DNA from: Nannochloropsis salina CCMP1776
Taxonomy: Eukaryota; Sar; Eustigmatophyceae; Eustigmatales; Monodopsidaceae
DNA: 64,000 nt
Direction: 5' to 3'
Assembly: GCA_004565275.1 (NCBI GenBank)
Contig: SDOX01000145.1
Span: 193,071-257,070, forward strand
The notes beneath the pieces were generated by a model. The model searched no databases and was not told the DNA's origin. It saw nothing but the letters and a program-made list of their open reading frames with translations. Positions 10,980 to 22,240 of the stretch are shown piece after piece. How positions within the stretch are numbered: position 1 is the first letter of the stretch; every line of letters starts with the position of its first letter. The position numbers were made by a program, and so were the translations under genes.

Positions 10980-13625
10980 CTACTGCGCGTACAGCCTGTC
11001 GATGGCCTCCTTATAGTAATCTTGCACAGTCACCCTCTTCACCTTCAAGGTCTGGGTTAGTAAGCCCGACTGCACGTTGAACGGGGCCAGCAACAAATGT
11101 ACGTTCTTAATCTGCTCCCATGCACGAAACTCCTCCGGGTCTTGCGTCAAGGCGGCGGCGACTTCCTTCTGTACCGCCCTCACGAGCGACTCGTCCGCGT
11201 TCAGCCTGTCGGCCTCCATGTCCAGCGCGGTCTTGTCCCCTTGGCACCCTAAAAGCACGGCCGAAGGCCCCACCATTGTATCCAGTCGCTCTGCTTCCGC
11301 AGGCGGCAACAAGCCGCGCGCGGCCAGCCCCTGAGGGCTCACAACCACCAGTGCGCTGAGCTGCCGCTTGTCGTGACCGAGGACCAAGCATTGCTCGACC
11401 GTGGCACAACGCTCCACCACGGCGTCCTCGATGGGCTGCGGCTCCACGTTTTCACCGTTGCTCAGCACAATCAGATCCTTGGCGCGCCCGGTCAGGACCA
11501 GGTCCCCTGTTCCAGGATTCAGGTACCCTAGGTCGCCCGTGTTAAGCCAGCCGTCATCGCCTACCGCCTTGCGCGTGCTGCTTGGGTCCTTGTAGTAGCC
11601 CTGCATCACCTGAGGGCCCCGCGTGAACACTAGCCCCACTTTTCCTTCCGCGCTGCCCACCTCCTTCTCTGGAGCCCCCTTCCTCTCATCCTCCAATTCC
11701 CGGATCTCCAGCTCCACCTCCTTGGGCGGGAAACCTACCACCCCCCCGTCTACCAGGTTTCGCAGCCGCCCCGCCCGTCGCACGGCAATCACCGGGCTGG
11801 TCTCCGTCAAACCGTACCCTGAGACCACGGAGATGCCCGCGGCGTCGTAGAACTCCTCTAGGTAGCGTGCCAGTGCCGAGCCGCCGGACACCACCAGCTT
11901 CTGACGCCCCCCAAGGGCCTGCCGCACTTTTTTCCAGACCAATAAATCTGCGAGGAGGGCGCCAGGGAGGAGAAAACACGTGGCCAGGGCGGCCGCGGGC
12001 CTGTACGCGAGGCGTCTAAGTGTAGAGACGAACGAGGCGAGAAAGAGATGCCGCCGGGACCCGGTGGGCGGGTGGGAGGCCGGACGGCGGACGACAAGGC
12101 CCAAGGCCTGTTTGAGAGCGCGTGTGTAGAGGAGGGATAGGAGGGAAAGGGTGGCGACAAGGCGCCGGCGGACGGGGGAACCGGCGGAAAGCTTGTCTTT
12201 GATGGACCTGTGCACGTTCTCCAGGAGGCGGGGGACGACGATCAGGTAGTGCGGCCGGTATCGCTGGAGGTCGGCTTTGAAAGCGCGGACGGAGGAGTAG
12301 ACCAGAGAAGCCCCGCGGGCCAGGGCGAAGAGCTCTGAAGAGCGTTCAAAGATATGCCAGCAGGGTAGGAGGGAAAGGACGACGTCACCGGGGACGGGGT
12401 TGCGCCCGAGGTCGATGTGCCGGACCTGGTGGAGGATGTTGGCGTGGGAGAGCATGACGCCCTTGGGCCTGCCGGTGGTGCCGCTGGTGAAGACGAGTGT
12501 GTGGAGGTCTGAGGGACGGAGGTCGGGGGGGAGGTAGTGGGGCAAATGCCGCGCGCCCAGGGCCAGAAGCTCCTCTAGGCTGACCGTGGGACCGCAATCC
12601 GGCTCCTCAGAGAGGGTGGCGACCGAGAGAGGCCCCAGACCGCCCTCCGTCTCCCCCTCCCCGCCGCCGGAACCCACTCCTTGTCTTTCTCTCATGCCCT
12701 CAGGAGGGCGGAGGACGATGACCAGGCGCGGCGGGCCGTGCTTGGAGGAGAGCCCCCCGGCCTCTCTGAGCTTGCGAAGGAGGCTAAGGTCCTGCAGCAC
12801 CACCGCCTTGCAGTCGGCCGTGCGGTAGATGTACTGAAGCTCCTCCACAGAGGCGTAGGCCCCGCGTACCGCTGTTGGGCAGCCGTTGAGGGAGGCGCCT
12901 TGCTCGGCCAAGAGCCAGCGGGCGCTGTTCTCGGAGAAGAAGGCGATGTGGTCACCCTGACGCAGATTCAGAGCGTGGAGGCCGGCGGCAGCCAGGCGGA
13001 TGACGTCACGGGCTTGGGCAAAGGTGAGGGACAAGGGCGTAGAGAAGGAGGACGCCGCAAGGGAAGGAGGTGGGACGGGATGGGAGGGGTCCGTGAGCAT
13101 GTTCCAGGCTCCGCAGTGCTCGGCGAGGACGGTCCACATGCCCGGCACCGACCTGAGGCCCGGTGAGGCGATCGCCCTCTCTAAAGCAGCAGTATCGACG
13201 AAGGATTTTCCGCTGTTGTCGTCCTGCGTCTTCTTGGCGGTGGCGTTGCTTGGAGAGAAAAGGGGGGGGGTCCAGGTGAAGGGGGGAATATGGCCCTGTC
13301 GAAGCAATTGGACAGGGTTGCCTTGTGTCCTGTGAGTATCGATAAGCTCCGGGTGCCCGCCCTCCGAAAGGGTAGCCGTCCCGTAGTCATGGCTGCTGTC
13401 GTCGCCAGCGTTGCAGCGACGGAAGGGGCTCCGTGAGGGCACCTCGTGGGGGCGGGCCGTATCGAGACGGCCTCCCGGAGGCTCAGGGTGACGGGCTGGG
13501 AGCAGGTGCTCCACTCGTAGAGGTTGCCTCAGGCGCACCGCTAAAGGGGCCATGAACCCATGGCTTACGTTTGCGACACTCCACACCAAGAGAACGAGGG
13601 ACAAGGCCAACCTTTCGGGTCGCAT
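10980..13625 (-). CDS. Long-chain acyl-CoA / acyl-ACP synthetase, plastid leader
   Basis: Intronless, 881 residues. Member of the AMP-forming (ANL) superfamily, which activates fatty acids through an acyl-adenylate. The P-loop-like motif TSGTTGRPKGVMLSH is at residues 380-394. The linker motif GYGLTETSP and the NTGDLGYL and GRAKDLIVLSNGENVEPQPIE blocks place it with long-chain synthetases. Length and the large N-terminal extension resemble plant plastid AAE15/16 acyl-ACP synthetases. Residues 1-24 form a signal peptide ending VSHG before FMAPLAV, then a basic, proline-rich region of about 100 residues, so plastid import is inferred; the plastid outer (ER-derived) membranes are an alternative. 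Inference: it recycles or exports free fatty acids. Substrate length and acceptor (CoA or ACP) are not decidable. Confidence 0.9.
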   Translation of the reverse strand: MRPERLALSLVLLVWSVANVSHGFMAPLAVRLRQPLRVEHLLPARHPEPPGGRLDTARPHEVPSRSPFRRCNAGDDSSHDYGTATLSEGGHPELIDTHRTQGNPVQLLRQGHIPPFTWTPPLFSPSNATAKKTQDDNSGKSFVDTAALERAIASPGLRSVPGMWTVLAEHCGAWNMLTDPSHPVPPPSLAASSFSTPLSLTFAQARDVIRLAAAGLHALNLRQGDHIAFFSENSARWLLAEQGASLNGCPTAVRGAYASVEELQYIYRTADCKAVVLQDLSLLRKLREAGGLSSKHGPPRLVIVLRPPEGMRERQGVGSGGGEGETEGGLGPLSVATLSEEPDCGPTVSLEELLALGARHLPHYLPPDLRPSDLHTLVFTSGTTGRPKGVMLSHANILHQVRHIDLGRNPVPGDVVLSLLPCWHIFERSSELFALARGASLVYSSVRAFKADLQRYRPHYLIVVPRLLENVHRSIKDKLSAGSPVRRRLVATLSLLSLLYTRALKQALGLVVRRPASHPPTGSRRHLFLASFVSTLRRLAYRPAAALATCFLLPGALLADLLVWKKVRQALGGRQKLVVSGGSALARYLEEFYDAAGISVVSGYGLTETSPVIAVRRAGRLRNLVDGGVVGFPPKEVELEIRELEDERKGAPEKEVGSAEGKVGLVFTRGPQVMQGYYKDPSSTRKAVGDDGWLNTGDLGYLNPGTGDLVLTGRAKDLIVLSNGENVEPQPIEDAVVERCATVEQCLVLGHDKRQLSALVVVSPQGLAARGLLPPAEAERLDTMVGPSAVLLGCQGDKTALDMEADRLNADESLVRAVQKEVAAALTQDPEEFRAWEQIKNVHLLLAPFNVQSGLLTQTLKVKRVTVQDYYKEAIDRLYAQ

Positions 13626-14143
13626 GGTTGTGTATGTGTTATGGTTCTACGAGTGGAACGGAGGTGAAAAGGCCCAATATATTATATATAAAAGATCTTC
13701 TGTGTGTATATATATAGAAAAAGAATGAATAAGACTATAAATCATTGCGTATGGCTTCTCATAGGCATTCAAATATGGACCGTATGGCTTATTTTTTGCT
13801 CACATTTGGCTTCGTTGAAGGCAGTCGTGTTGCTTGAGGTGGTCGGTGGCGTTAGCGACTCGCTTCGGAAGCGCCAGGTCGATAAGCTCGAGTACCCGCT
13901 CAAAACGTCCACCTCACAGGCGCTTTGACGTGTGATTGTGTGTATGTTGAAAGATATCTGTTTATAGTACAACGCATAGATATTCTTAGGCGTGCGACCC
14001 AAATGCAGTGAGAACAGCTTGGGGAAACGCATTGTGCGGGTTTTCCAGAAGCTCGGACCGAGGCCCTCCACGGGAGCCCCTGCCCCACGCTAATTGCACC
14101 CACACCCAGGTCCACTCCAATCACAGAGGGCTGACACAGTGGA
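13626..14143. promoter_or_regulatory. Divergent promoter region with TATA-rich block (synthetase / KRR1)
   Basis: The region separates two divergent start codons. Around 13677-13715 is an AT-rich block (repeated TATATA and TATATATAAAA) that stands out in this GC-rich DNA, 50-90 bases upstream of the synthetase ATG; it could be a TATA element. No gene seen. Confidence 0.45.
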
Positions 14144-15804
<1,661 letters not shown>

Positions 15805-16077
15805 AGGTGGAGGCAGGCAAGGTGGCATAGGGGGGGAGGTTGGCTGCCGACGTACTTGGATGTAGTTGTGGAGAGAGGTTTTTGTTGGTCCTAACAACAA
15901 GAAAATCAAGCATTTGACGAGTGTCTCTCAAGATTACAAATGAGAAATGTCATGTGATGCTTTTCCGTATTCCTTTGGAGCATGCACAATTGCCAGGCAA
16001 CATGGCGACAAGCACCGTGGGGGAGGTACATAAGAAATCTTAAATGCGTGAAAAGGTCCTAATAAGCTTTTTCATCC

Positions 16078-18160
16078 ATGACATCAAAGTCATTCCTATT
16101 AATGAACAGCACTGATGTAATGGTGAATGAGTGCCCTCTATGCCGGGCGAGTGCCGCGGACGGGCTATCTTGCTCGGGATGTGTCAAGAACAATCTCTAC
16201 TACAAGCAGCAGGCCATTGCCTACAAGAAAATGTCCCTACGCGACGCTTACGAGCAAGCCAAGTCGGTACTGACTACGAACCAGCCAGTTTTCAGAGAAC
16301 AACAGGCACTGGCGGCGTTGATGAGGAGGCAAGGGGAGTTGAAAACTCGATTACAGGAGGTGATCAGGAGAGGAACGGGTCACCCTTTTATTTTTTTCCT
16401 GTTTGGCCCTGATCCCATGGCACCGTCTCACACCAATGTTTCTCCCTACATTTTCTTCCATTCGTACATTCAGACGGCCGAACGCGTTCGGGATTTGCGT
16501 TTAGCCGTGGCTCGAAAAACATTTGCGTTGGAGGAACGCCGGAAAGCCGTGGACGTAGCCAGGCAACGACTGGAGGAGGTGAAACGCTGGCAGGGTAGTC
16601 AATCGACGCCCGTGCAGCAGGGACTACGGTGGTATAAAGAGCAGGCGATGGAGGTGGTGCAACAGCGCGTGTGGACACGTGTGTTGGAACACTTTGTGGT
16701 TTTCCCGATCGAGGCGGATATCCCCGTTGTGAGCCGCCCTCCTCTCCTCCTTCCCTCCCGCTTTCCCCCCCTCCTTCCCTCCCGCCCTCCTCTCCTCCCC
16801 GTGCATAGCCCCCCTTTTCATTCGTCTCCTTCTCCCGGATCCCGATCGCCCTCCACTGATGTGCCGACACTGCCCGCCTCCTCTCACTCGCAGCACGTCC
16901 CAGGAAAAGGAACGCAGGAGCAGGCTCCCGCTTTCATTCCCCCTCCATGTCCGCCCTCGCGCGCCTCCGCTGGTCCGAAACCCCTTACGGGCGTCAGCAC
17001 CATTGTAGGCTTGCCTCTACCCAACGCAGGAAATTATCGCGGTACGTTGTGTAGCGCTGCAAGGCAACGATCCGCGCCTTCTGCTCTCGCAGATCCGTGG
17101 TGTCCCTTGCGTCGCCTAGACCGCCCTATTTGCCTCCTCGCCTCGCTCCTCGACTCGGCGTCGTGCCGCGTCCACCCCTCTCCTTTCCCCCTACCTCCCC
17201 ACCTCCCATCCTTCGTCCGAGCGACCACCCAGGCGTAGGAAAGGCCATGGCAGACCCATTCCCTCTTTCCCTCCCTCCCTCCCTCCCTCCCTCCTCCCCT
17301 AGAACTCGGCCTTCCAGACGAGGTGTGCGAAACCGCCCTTTACCTGGTTGCCCGCCTGACCTGGTCGTTGGCGGAGACCCTGGGAATGAGGCTCCCCCAC
17401 CCCCTGCGCTTTCCTGCCGGCAAGTCCTACGCCCTCATCGCCGAAGATGCACAGAGGCGGTAGGGGCAAAGGGAGGGAGGGAGGAAGGGAGGGAGGGAGG
17501 GAGGGAAGAAGAAAAAGAGGGAGAGAAAGAGGCCCTCGGCGGCAGCATGCGACCCACCCCTTCACCCTGTCCCCTTACCCGTCTCCCCTTGTCCACCGCC
17601 TCCTCGCCACCCCCAGCACCGAGTTCGCCCTCAGCCCCTCCTTCTACCACGGCGGCGGCAGGAGCAATGCAAGCTCGACTGCGCCGGCCTATCGCCACCC
17701 CCCGAACCGGAGGAGAGGCGCCGAGTGCGCGGGCGCGGAAGGCACGGACCCCTTCTCCCTGGGCGTAGAGGCCCTCCAGCTGAACGTGCACCAGCTAGCC
17801 GTCTCCCCGGCGGGTGTCGGGGTGGACGCGCGGGAGCTCTGGGGGAAGGAGGCAGTGCTTTTGAATTTATGGGCCGTGCAACGCCGGGCAGCGGAGGTGG
17901 TGAAAGCTTACGAGGGCCTGCCCGATGTGCCCCTTCCGAGGGTGGAGCGGGGGAGGATGGAAGGGAAAGCGGAGGGTGGGGGGAAAAGGGGGGTGTCCAG
18001 ACAGCGGCTCTTGGATGCCCCAGGGCCCGACGGGGGAAAGCGAAAACCGCGGGTCGTGTTTGTGGACCGGGAGGAGTCAGAGTGGAGCCTGGTTGAGCTT
18101 CAAGGGTGGGCGGGGGGAGGGAAGGGGCGACCGGGGGCGGGAGGGGGGAGAGAGAGATGA
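16078..18160 (+). CDS. ATG14/UVRAG-like autophagy protein (PI3-kinase complex subunit)
   Basis: Predicted exons 16078-16359, 16474-16728, 16894-17041, 17303-17459 and 17617-18160 give 461 residues. ATG14 and UVRAG/Vps38 target the Vps34 PI3-kinase complex to autophagosome or endosome membranes. Seen: an N-terminal double cysteine pair, CPLC at 19-22 and CSGC at 32-35 (the ATG14 hallmark), a coiled-coil region (about 50-160), then VFPIEAD, VSTIVGLPLPNAGNYR (compare the ISLPN-type motif of ATG14), the helical block ETALYLVARLTWSLAETLG, LRFP, and LNVHQLA with LLNLWAVQ near the end. Introns 1 and 2 (114 and 165 bases) are multiples of three and stop-free, so their removal is inferred from GT/AG sites and family spacing. 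The C-terminus is low-complexity. Function by remote similarity only. Confidence 0.68.
17255..17300. repeat. (CCCT)n tract in intron 3 of the ATG14-like gene
   Basis: A run of CCCT units forms the end of the intron directly before the acceptor at 17302. It may serve as an extended polypyrimidine tract. It is the sequence complement of the GGGA tract in the next intron. Confidence 0.85.
17470..17512. repeat. (GGGA)n tract in intron 4 of the ATG14-like gene
   Basis: Repeated GGGA units begin about ten bases after the donor at 17460. They could pair in the transcript with the CCCU tract of intron 3 across the 157-base exon between them. Confidence 0.85.
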
Positions 18161-18356
18161 AGGCTTGCAGTAGGGTGATAAGCGATGTAGATACGTGAGA
18201 CTTCTTCCTGGTGCGTGGTCTAGGAATTGCCTCTGTGGATAGAAAAGAAAAGAGATCCTCTGTGATCGGGCCGCTCAGTGGCTCCCTCGTTCTTCTTCGA
18301 AAGGACCCTTCTGCCCGGCGTTACTGGTACTTGCACCCCCTCCGTACCCCCCGCCC

Positions 18357-19600
18357 TTACCCACACGCCTGCACCACTATCGATATCTCCCGCTCGAGCC
18401 CCTTGGCTCGGTCCACAACCTCCGCCTCCACCTCATCCTCGAACGCCTGGACCTCCTCCAGGAAGTCCCTCAACGCCTGTCGCAGATCCTCCGGCGCCAC
18501 CTCCGGGGGACCCCAGGTCCATTCCTCCTCTTCCTCCTCCCCTTCCCCCTCTGCCGCTTCCTCCCGTCGCGGACGCGCGGGCCGCCTCGCCAGCAGGAGT
18601 TTCTCCAACAGCATGCCTTGTCGCTCCGCTTCGTCGGTGCTGCGCAAGAGCATGCGCAAGAGCCGCGTGGGGGGAGGAAGCTTCTTATCCCTCTCTTCGC
18701 CCAGAAGCGTAGCCAAGTGCTGTAGGATATTTGCGGCGGCCTCGTTTCCCTCGTGCTCGCGGGCTTGCTGGGCGTTGTAGTTGAGGATCACGTCGAAGGC
18801 CGTGTCCAACTCGTTGGCGCGCAGGTGTTTGCGCATCTTCGCCTCCATCACCTGGAAAAGGGGCGCGATAAAAGGGGTATAGAAGTCATGAGTTTCCAAA
18901 CAGCACGATTCGTGAGGTAATCAGAAGCCTCTCGCCTCTCACCTTCAGGTCCCCACTCTTCAAGATGCCCCTCAAGATGAAGTCGGCCTTCGCAAGTCGC
19001 TGCTGCATGGCGAAATTGACGGCCTCCCCAACCTTGTTCAAGGCCGCAATTTCTTCATCGTCCGTGGAAGCCTGCAACCGTTGCATCAAATGGCTCATAA
19101 AGTGGTAGTCGAAGGCGTCGGCTTTGCTGAGAGCGAGGGCGGGAAGGTCAGAGGCTGAGAGGAGTTCCTTAACGAGGCTGTCAAACCTGAGGGATAGGAA
19201 AGAGAAGAGGGGATGAAAGCAAAGACGGTGTCAGAATTTCAGCGCTCGAAACAACGGTCGACGATGTAAGAGACATCCGCAAGCCACCAAATTCGCTGGA
19301 TTATAGAACAAATTGGTCACGGCACTATCTCGGAAAGCATCACTGGTGGCTGACGTATACCTTCAGCCTCCTCGATTTATATTTTTAGCCAACGTACCTT
19401 TCCGAGTTTAAAGCTTTCACATCTGAGGCCGTTGCTGCCGAAGAGCTGAAGGAGATGTGCATTATTGGGTTGGCAGGTGCGGTCATGCGGTGTATTACTT
19501 TCTGCCCATGGTTCGGAGTCCGCGCGGGGAAAAAAAGGAACCCAGTGGAGGGAATAGCGAGCAGTACCACTAGCAAGTAGGACTGCAAACACAGAGGCAT
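18357..19600 (-). CDS. Unknown protein with plastid bipartite leader
   Basis: Three exons (19398-19600, 18943-19186, 18357-18851) give 313 residues. I do not recognise the family. The first residues (MPLCLQSYLLVVLLAIPSTG) form a signal peptide followed by FLFFPAR, the aromatic-plus-basic junction of heterokont plastid proteins, so plastid import is likely. The mature part is alpha-helical and charged (ERFDSLVKELLSAS, HFMSHLMQRLQAS, MRKHLRANELDTAFDVILNY), then a run of Glu (about residue 250) and an amphipathic helical C-terminus (QALRDFLEEVQAFEDEVEAE). The end is ambiguous: the TAA used here overlaps a possible donor (GG|GTAAGG), and splicing to an AG near 18221 would add only a few residues. 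Tail-to-tail with the ATG14-like gene. Confidence 0.75.
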
Positions 19601-20001
19601 CTGGTGTGTGGGTGTATAGGGCAATTTTTACGTGAATTATACAGCGACGTGTATGATTATATATACAGTAGCGGTCGCTGGAGTTGAAGTGGAAGGGAAT
19701 GGATTGAGGACGTGCGAGTAGCCACCACTGCCACGCTCGCGAGGTGATTGACTGCGAGGGAATAAGTAAGACCCCACAACAATTGCGATGTGTACAATGC
19801 ATATACTGTAAGGGATGCATTTAGAGTCCTTTGTCGCGCAGTCGCAGCAGCAAATACTGCGCTGGCCTCTGCCTGGGCGGGCTCCGATCTGGATACACCC
19901 CCGGGACCCGACTTGTTCTTTTTCACGCCTGGCGCCACTGAAGCTCAATGCACGACCTTAACATCCACAAGTTCTCCCAGCAATCCTATTCTCGGCGGTC
20001 T
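19601..20001. promoter_or_regulatory. Divergent promoter region (unknown plastid protein / PAM2 protein)
   Basis: Start codons of opposite strands flank these 401 bases. A TATATATACAG stretch near 19660 lies about 60 bases upstream of the minus-strand ATG. No gene seen. Confidence 0.4.
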
Positions 20002-21569
20002 ATGGCGTCGAACAAGAAGGAGGTAAGCTTTGGCCGGTCTTGGCAATAAGTTTAAAGCACGGGGTGTCTTTATTTTTGCTCACGACCTGGCCTGTCCTAA
20101 TGTGCCCTTTCCTGTCCCGTCCTTGCCCGTCTATGAAAAGATGCGGGGCTCACAATACGTGGATCTAGATGCGGACGAGGCTGGCGAGAGGTTGGCCGCC
20201 CTTTCTGTAGAGGAGGTAAGGTGCACAGTGACAACGGAGTGCCAGGGTGCATACCGTCCGAGGAGGCACGGAGATTCGTATCCCGCCGAGCCTGAACAGA
20301 GTTTTGATGTAACCCTGGTTGCTATGAAAATTACCTGCAAGGAAAAATGTAAATAATAACGTCATAGCTCCAGGAAAGTAACATCGTGACCTGTAGCAAT
20401 CATGTGGGGCTTCGGTTCGAACATTTTCTCCCTCAACTCTATCTAAACTGTCCTATCGACAACCACCCCCCAAGGGAGTGGCTACAGCGGCTGCGAAGGA
20501 AGATATCATACAAGAACCTAGAGTGCAGATGGTGGAAGAAGCGAAGGGCGGTGAGAGCAATTCCGTCCCCTTTGTCCCGTCCGTGACGACAGCCCCGCCG
20601 GGTCTGCGGTCGGCAGCACGCGAATTCGTCCCTGGGAATATGGGGGGTTACCCTCGCATGGATGCAGGGATAAGTCAAGGACAGCGGCAGCATCAGTATC
20701 TGCAAGGTTTCCAGCAGCAGCGCCAGTACCCATGGGGGGGTCGACGGAGGGGCGGGGACTATGATATGCAGTCCCAAGAGGAAGCCGGTGCCATGGACCG
20801 GCACGCCAACACCCATTATGCAAGCTACGAGTATGGACCAGGGTGAGTGCCCATATGCTGCATGGAGGCCTTCTCTTCTCAGAGGCTTACCTGAATGACC
20901 GAGGCATGGGTGGTGGGATGCCGAGGTGACTCCCTAGGCAAGGGCCGTGCTCGGGGTGGGAGGCAAGCTAAGCAGGCGACCTTGTCTCGAGACAGGACCC
21001 TCAAAATTCACAGCAAGCTATTCTAAGCTCTGGGAATGTGCTCTGCGCGGTGTCGCGATTCGTGGCCCACGTCGTTTTTTGGTCTTTCTGCCTTTCCAAG
21101 ACCTTTTTGGGTTCAGTCTGTGCTCGACAAGGGGCTAATACGATTTGCGCTTCTATCTTCATTTCACCTGTTTTTTCCTCCTATTCTCCCTGAACCATTC
21201 GTGTATAGTTATAACGGCAGCATGCAGCCTCAGCATAATGGAGGAGTGAGCAGGACCCGTCACCCCCCTCCTGAGGAGCCTGGCTTCAACGCGTGCGAAC
21301 TGCAGGTATCGCTCCCACCAGGAGTAAACCATTACTTGTTGCGAGTGCCAAAGTTCAGTCCTTATTGGGGGGGGTCCCGATCTCTCTTTTCTTCGTGTGC
21401 ACAGGAATTGGAAGCAGCCATGATTGAAGACGAGCTCCGCGCGCAAGGCTTCTCGGATGAGGATATAAAGAATATGGAGGCGATGGCAGCACAAGAAGCA
21501 CGGGAGCAGCAACAGCATGCGGGAAGAGGACGTGGTCGTGGACGTGGCCGAGGGGTCGGACGTTGGTAG
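20002..21569 (+). CDS. RGG-tailed protein with a PAM2-like (PABP-binding) motif
   Basis: Predicted exons 20002-20022, 20141-20215, 20475-20842, 21209-21305 and 21405-21569 give 241 residues. No overall family recognised. Residues 76-85 (LRSAAREFVP) match the PAM2 consensus LNxxAxEFxP except for Arg in place of Asn; PAM2 motifs bind the MLLE domain of poly(A)-binding protein. A Gln/Gly/Arg/Tyr-rich middle part follows, then a short charged helix (ELEAAMIEDELRAQGFSDED) and an RGRGRGRGRG tail typical of RNA-binding proteins. Inference: a cytoplasmic mRNA-associated regulator. The first two exons are small and the second acceptor (AAAAG) is weak, so the N-terminus is the least certain part. Confidence 0.65.
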
Positions 21570-22240
21570 CTTTGAATCAGGAGGTCTGGAGGGCCTGATA
21601 CCAGGTTTTGCCAGAGCTGCATGGGGAAATGAAAAGACTGAAGATTTGCACAGCACGGGCATAGATTGGTCACTATATAGAGAAATTGAAGTGCTCTCGG
21701 GGAATATGTAATTTGGATTATCAAAAATCGACAAGATAGTCAAAACACGTGTAAGTTGGGCCCTTACGAGGCGTGGCTTGCTGGCGTGGAGGCAATTTTG
21801 TTTTATACTCCATGTAAAGAGAGATTCGTAGTGAGGACCTCAAAGATGAGTAGATTATGCCACAAACGAAAAAAAATGTGTACAGGAAGCAGTGTAAATC
21901 ACAAACATGTGAAGGATTACTTTTTCCTCCTCATATCGCAAAAGTTATCCCGTGGGGAGGTTAGCCTTGGTGAATATAGTCACTCCTTGCTCGAGCAGAT
22001 CGCTTGCTGAAAAAGCAAAAAATATTTGCACAAAATCACAAATATTGTAGACACATGGGCCGGGCTTGCCGAATTGCACAAGTATTTCTCGCGGGGGGGA
22101 CATAGTTTTGAGGAGGTTGGACCGGCTACTAAGAACCGTTACAAAGGCACAACATACCCTCCCTTCCCTTTATTCCACTCAGTCGCAGCCCCGACAATGA
22201 CTCACAGGGTCAGGAGGGGGTGAAACGGGCCATACATTTC
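21570..22240. other. Intergenic, AT-richer, no gene seen
   Basis: It lies between two plus-strand genes and should hold the 3' end of the PAM2 gene and the promoter of the GTPase gene. No conserved open frame or RNA gene was found. Confidence 0.4.

Noticed and set aside
17042-17302. Extra exon between 17096 and 17238 in the ATG14-like gene
   Set aside because: The open frame there is Pro/Arg/Leu low complexity; joining 17041 directly to 17303 gives the conserved order without it.
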